Shown: in pieces, positions 60,601-64,000 of the stretch
Numbering within the stretch: position 1 is the stretch's first letter
Layout of the letters: each line of letters opens with the position of its first letter
NCBI GenBank assembly: GCA_035235625.1
Contig: CP141142.1
Coordinates: 25,678,995 to 25,742,994, forward strand
Reading direction: 5' to 3'
From: Saururus chinensis
Lineage: Eukaryota; Streptophyta; Magnoliopsida; Piperales; Saururaceae
DNA: 64,000 bases
Notes under the pieces: model-generated
Told to the model about the DNA's origin: nothing
Databases searched by the model: none
The model's input: only the letters and a program-made list of their open reading frames with translations
Program-made: the position numbers and the translations under genes

Positions 60601-61771
60601 AGGAGAATTTTATAGTCCTCTAGGTGGATAGTGGACATTTCCCCGAACTAGGAGTTGTCGAACATGAGAAACAAGCAACATAGTTTATTAGGACTCGTCA
60701 ACCATGAAGACATCCTATATTGCATTGTGCTAAACTTTGGAGAACCAGAAGACCATAATATTATTTCATACCATACCCTTTTATTTACTTAGCTAAAATA
60801 ATTCACTTTTGGTGCCAACCAGACACTTGGATCCTTTATCCTTGAGTGTCAAATGCATTAGTTAAGACGTGACAATCTATTACAAAGATTCACTCATGCA
60901 TTAGTCTTACTTACCCCAAGATAATACATGCATATCATCTAGCATTCACACATCCATAATGCACAAAAACTATATCATGATATTACTTATAACTAGCATA
61001 TAGTTCATTATAAACATGCTTGAATTTCCATGACCCGATGCACCATCAATGACTTAGCTAATGTATTGGCCAAGGTGTTGGTGATCACCAACATCCCGTC
61101 GATGTGTCGAACCCTTACCAATGGTAGATAGGCTATAGGAGCCCAAATCCAACCTTGAAGCGCAAATCATCCTTCTCTTTTCGGCGAATTTTCTACCCCA
61201 ATAGCCTCTGAATGCTCTCTCAGTGGTGTTTAGCCTCTCCGTGGACTCCTTTTCCCACTGTCGGTTTCTACTCCCTTAAATACCAAGATAACTACTCCAA
61301 AATCTAAAATTGCATTATTGTTTCATATTCTTTAATAACTGCATGCATGCAGTTATCGCCAACAACTTTGTTGACGTGTCGATGCCCTATTGATAAAACA
61401 TGTTCCATTTCATAAGTAGCTCCATCGATGTAATGATGGTTACTAACAATTAAACAAAAATATTTTTTTATTATATAAAAAAAGTGTATTTTCTTTTGTA
61501 AAATTTGGGGTGTCACGTGTTTTAATGCTTAAAGGGTCATTTTGTGTATTACTTAAAAGTATAAGATATTTTGTGTAATACATTGTATCCAAGGGTCATT
61601 TTGTCAAATTCTTCAAAGTGAAAAACACCTGAGATGATGACAACACAAAAAACAACTTTGCACCATTTCATGGCAAAAAATGCAAAATTTTACATTATGT
61701 TTTTACTAAAATTCTTTAGAAGCATATTAGATACTTTTTAATTAACAAGAGAAAGTGAAATAGCATACTTA
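57606..61771. other. Repeat-derived DNA without recognisable genes
   Basis: AT-rich to about 58.8 kb, then a GC-richer block (58.9-60.3 kb) containing a relative of window bases 1-430 (at 58870-59230). Next come a C13 run (60529-60541) and AT-rich DNA. 'ttggggtgtca' ending at 61515 looks like the 3' tip of a gypsy-type LTR, but I found no matching TGT.AC.CCC start. Open frames in the 58.9-60.1 kb block have no recognisable domains. Confidence 0.4.
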
Positions 61772-62305
61772 GGGGCTATTTGGGTACTGAATCGTCAAAA
61801 GATTCAGTCGATTCAACCTCAATTTAGTACTGAATTTTTAGAATCCTCTTTGCGTGTAGAAGTTGCGCAGAATTAAAAATTCAGTACTGAAGTTAGATTC
61901 AGGCTGTTTCAAGGTGATTCAGTCAATTCAATCTCCTAGTCTCTATTTTAAAAATTAGCAAATTCTATTATTTTTCAACGGTTATCTTTCGTGTCGATTT
62001 GAGCCTTGAAAAATGTGTCATATAGGTAGGGCCCACTTTGAAAGTTCAAAATTACTTACACTTGTGGGATCTTGTTTGATAGAGCTTGAATTTAGAAGTG
62101 TAATGGTATGAAGAACGTACATATCTGAGTGCGAGAGAGAGAGTTATATTAGTTTAAAGTTTTAAAATTGGGTTTGACGTGACATCTGAATTTATTCTAA
62201 CAAATTCTCTTACAAAACGTAGTTCACATTGGGCAGTGAATTTTTTGAATTAATTCACTACTGAATTAATTCGCTACTGAATTAATTTAGTACCAAAACG
62301 ACCCC
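61772..62305. mobile_element. Tourist/PIF-Harbinger-like MITE (534 bp)
   Basis: Ends GGGGCTATTTGGGTACTGAAT and, inverted, GGGGTCGTTTTGGTACTAAAT form a terminal inverted repeat of about 21 bp. It is flanked by TTA on both sides (61769-61771, 62306-62308), the 3-bp duplication of this superfamily. The interior repeats 'attcagtactgaa' motifs near both ends. No coding capacity. Confidence 0.7.
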
Positions 62306-62534
62306 TTAATGTGGGACAAGTAATTTCTTGAAATGGTGCATAATATAGGACTAGGGAGTGTTTGTTAATATTTTTTTCATGCAAATAGTTACGAAATGAC
62401 CAAATTAATAGGAGAGTAAGCGTGGGATTGTATTTGCAATTAATATACTATGATAAGTTTTAATAATTTGTAAACAATACTCATATGTAAACTAATCATG
62501 ATGTTATTGATTAAAAAATAACCAAAGAGCCTAA

Positions 62535-62734
62535 TATTCTATCCGTCCTATATTAATGAACTAGATTTTGAAGAATAATAATTTTTATTGAATGATAAAA
62601 CCCACATCAAGGAAAATAAGTTGATGGCATTCTTTTTAAAGTATTTAACCACTTAAAATTAACAAAATAAAGTTAATTAATATAAAATAATTTTTTTTAT
62701 CAAATAAAGTTATTCATTTAGAACTAAGAGAGTA
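62535..62734. mobile_element. Stowaway-like MITE
   Basis: Left TATTCTATCCGTCCTATATT and right, inverted, TACTCTCTTAGTTCTAAATG. TA edges, 200 bp, AT-rich interior. Same family as 19351-19527 and 47724-47887. Confidence 0.55.
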
Positions 62735-62918
62735 CAAAAGAGAGGTCTGAGCTAGTATGACGAGGTTTGTTGGGCCACATGTTTCACCACCCCACTTTTT
62801 GTTTCATATTAATGGTCCTATTTAAGTTTTAAAATAAATTGATTTATACAATAATTTTATTAATTTTTTAAAAAATAAATAAAGTTATCAATGTAAGACT
62901 AGGAAATATTTTTGTCCC

Positions 62919-63178
62919 TTACCCACAATCACTCTGCCTTGAAAATGTTGGATCGGCAAAGAGGGCAAGAGAATCGGTCTCAGTCCAGCCACGGTAATGC
63001 AAGGGGATATGGCAGACATGACAGTAGGCCGATAGCCGGTTCACCTCTTTCGCTCCCTTGAATTCAGTCGAACAGACGGAACACAAGTATTCCACCAGAC
63101 CTCTACCAAGCTTTGTGTATCTAGGCAAAGGAAGGTCCAAAAGACAACGCTCGCCGCCCTGCAGCGAGGACTCCCATT
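62919..63178 (-). pseudogene. Broken RING-H2 E3 ubiquitin ligase fragment
   Basis: On the minus strand YLCSVCSTEFKGAKEVNRLS resembles the first half of a RING-H2 finger ('CAVCLxEFExxxEVRxLxxC'). It is followed by YCHVCHIP in place of 'CGHVFHxxC'. The second half is in another frame: 'TGG CTG GAC' (WLD), a stop, then DRF, SCPLCRSN, i.e. the expected 'WLDxDxxTCPLCRS' end. So all metal-ligand blocks can be traced but frame changes and a stop break the gene. It ends at 63178, about 140 bp before a MULE end. Short RHA/BRH-type RING genes are intronless, so this could be most of the ring of one. Confidence 0.55.
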
Positions 63179-63319
63179 AGCAGGGGTGGATCCACCTTAA
63201 TGCCAAGGGGGTCAGCTGACCCCCATGGCTTATGAAATAAGCCCATTAAATAACTTAAAGCCAAAATTGCCTTAACTCCTTATAATAAGCTTGTAGGAGG
63301 CTATGTTAGTTATAATCAT

Positions 63320-64000
63320 GGGAAAATTATTGAAATAATATTAAAAAAATAATTACCATTTTAAACCACTTTGGGAAATATTTCCCAAAGTGGTGTTCGT
63401 TTTTGCTTGGCTGGCGCTTGCGTGCCTTTTTTTTTAATTTTTTTAGTTGATTTTATCCTTTAGAAGGACAAAATCAGGTTTAAGATGATTTTGTCCTTTT
63501 AAAGGACGAAACTGGGTCAAGTTTTAAAACACTTGACCCGATTTCATCCTTTAGAAGGACGAAATCAGCTTAAGTCGATTTCGTCCTTCTAAAGGACGAA
63601 ATCACCACACTTAGCCGAATTCGCTCGTTCGCCCCGTTGGTCCCGTGAACAAAGCCGATTTCATCTATTTAAAGGACGAAATCAGTTTAACACTGAATCA
63701 AGTTCAATTTTTTTCAAATATCTATTTTAATCTAAATTTAACCCTTGTCCCTATTCATGAATAATGATGTGATCTTAATTCTCCATCTGCAGATCATATG
63801 GATCATGCAAATCAATCTTACGGGCCAGACCCGATTGATGATTCTATACTTTCACAGCAGGAGACACATAGGTCGGCAGCTATTTGGAGATGAGAGGTAA
63901 GATAACTCTTTTTAATATTTTTTTTGTTTTTTTAGACGATATAGTATGATGGGTTATAAATGTTAAATTTATTATAGGACCCTGGGTGCCTTGAGTGCAC
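63320..64000 (+). mobile_element. MULE end, continues beyond the window
   Basis: Outer end GGGAAAATTATTGAAATAAT, then the palindrome 'cactttgggaaatatttcccaaagtg' (63365-63395), 'ggctggcgcttgcgtgcc', and at least four palindrome units between 63445 and 63690 (for example 'gatttcgtccttctaaaggacgaaatc' at 63579-63605). Element interior starts with the 'cgaaatcaccacactta' edge also seen at 55507. The best-preserved palindromes in the window are here, so this may be the youngest family member. Confidence 0.65.
63798..64000 (+). CDS. Plant mobile domain (MAIN-LIKE) protein, N-terminal start, partial
   Basis: ATG 63798 opens YGPDPIDDSILSQQETHRSA then AIWR, resembling the N-terminus of plant-mobile-domain proteins ('DPGPIDPSVLxxQETHRSxxIWxGE'). 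TGA at 63891 stops this frame, but 'gagag|gtaaga' at 63896/63897 is a good donor and 'ttattatag|gac' gives an acceptor at 63978, so the exon is spliced. A one-base change near 63890 may have broken it. 'ccatctgcag' just upstream could be an acceptor for a 5' exon. It sits inside a MULE; mobile domains are known to travel on MULEs. Truncated by the window, so intactness cannot be judged. Confidence 0.5.

Noticed and set aside
61505-61515. 'ttggggtgtca' as the 3' tip of a large LTR
   Set aside because: No TGT.AC.CCC start with a 'cgtgt' duplication was found to the left.
63181-63250. 'caggggtggatccacc..gggggtcagctgaccccc', reminiscent of hAT-type ends
   Set aside because: Only one end seen and no partner or target duplication found; too weak to call.

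Overview
The window is nuclear DNA of a flowering plant. Two intron-rich genes with plant-only domain architectures, canonical GT-AG introns and a dense nest of plant transposons show this. Species cannot be named from the sequence. There is no CRISPR array or operon, and I found no rRNA or tRNA gene.

Two intact host genes carry the window. On the + strand, 20616-29369 encodes KCBP/ZWICHEL, a minus-end-directed calmodulin-regulated kinesin-14 with MyTH4-FERM, coiled coil, motor and calmodulin-binding helix (23 coding exons, 1259 aa by my splicing). On the - strand, 54292-48416 encodes ClpD/ERD1, a chloroplast Hsp100 Clp chaperone (12 exons, 961 aa). Both reading frames splice without a break. 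They are separated by about 19 kb of transposons, and nothing suggests they work together.

The rest is mostly mobile DNA. 0-8.9 kb: nested fragments of a Ty1/copia retrotransposon (LTR pieces in both orientations, reverse transcriptase/RNase H remnant). 8.9-16.7 kb: two solo-LTR-like insertions, one with a perfect 5-bp target duplication, plus a piece of a Mutator-like element (MULE). 16.7-19.8 kb: a 260-bp alternating purine/pyrimidine tract, a LINE-type RNase H scrap, a Stowaway-like MITE. 29.4-32.4 kb: no recognisable gene. 32.4-37.2 kb: a short LTR with tRNA-Met primer site and an internally deleted copia element. 37.3-47.3 kb: MULE DNA, including a 9-kb element whose transposase gene is split by a 3.95-kb LTR-like insertion that itself carries a copy of an RPL18a-like membrane-protein gene. 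54.7-56.3 kb: a Pack-MULE-like element carrying an ATG18-like autophagy gene fragment, about 430 bp upstream of the ClpD start codon. 56.3-61.8 kb: repeat-derived DNA. 61.8-64 kb: two MITEs, a broken RING-H2 gene and the start of another MULE that carries a plant-mobile-domain sequence.

The unifying novelty is one MULE family. Its ends carry arrays of a roughly 28-bp near-perfect palindrome (TGATTTCGTCC / GGACGAAATCA arms). Pieces occur at about 12.3, 38.4, 47.1, 54.9-55.5, 56.1 and 63.5 kb, and different copies carry different host-gene cargo.
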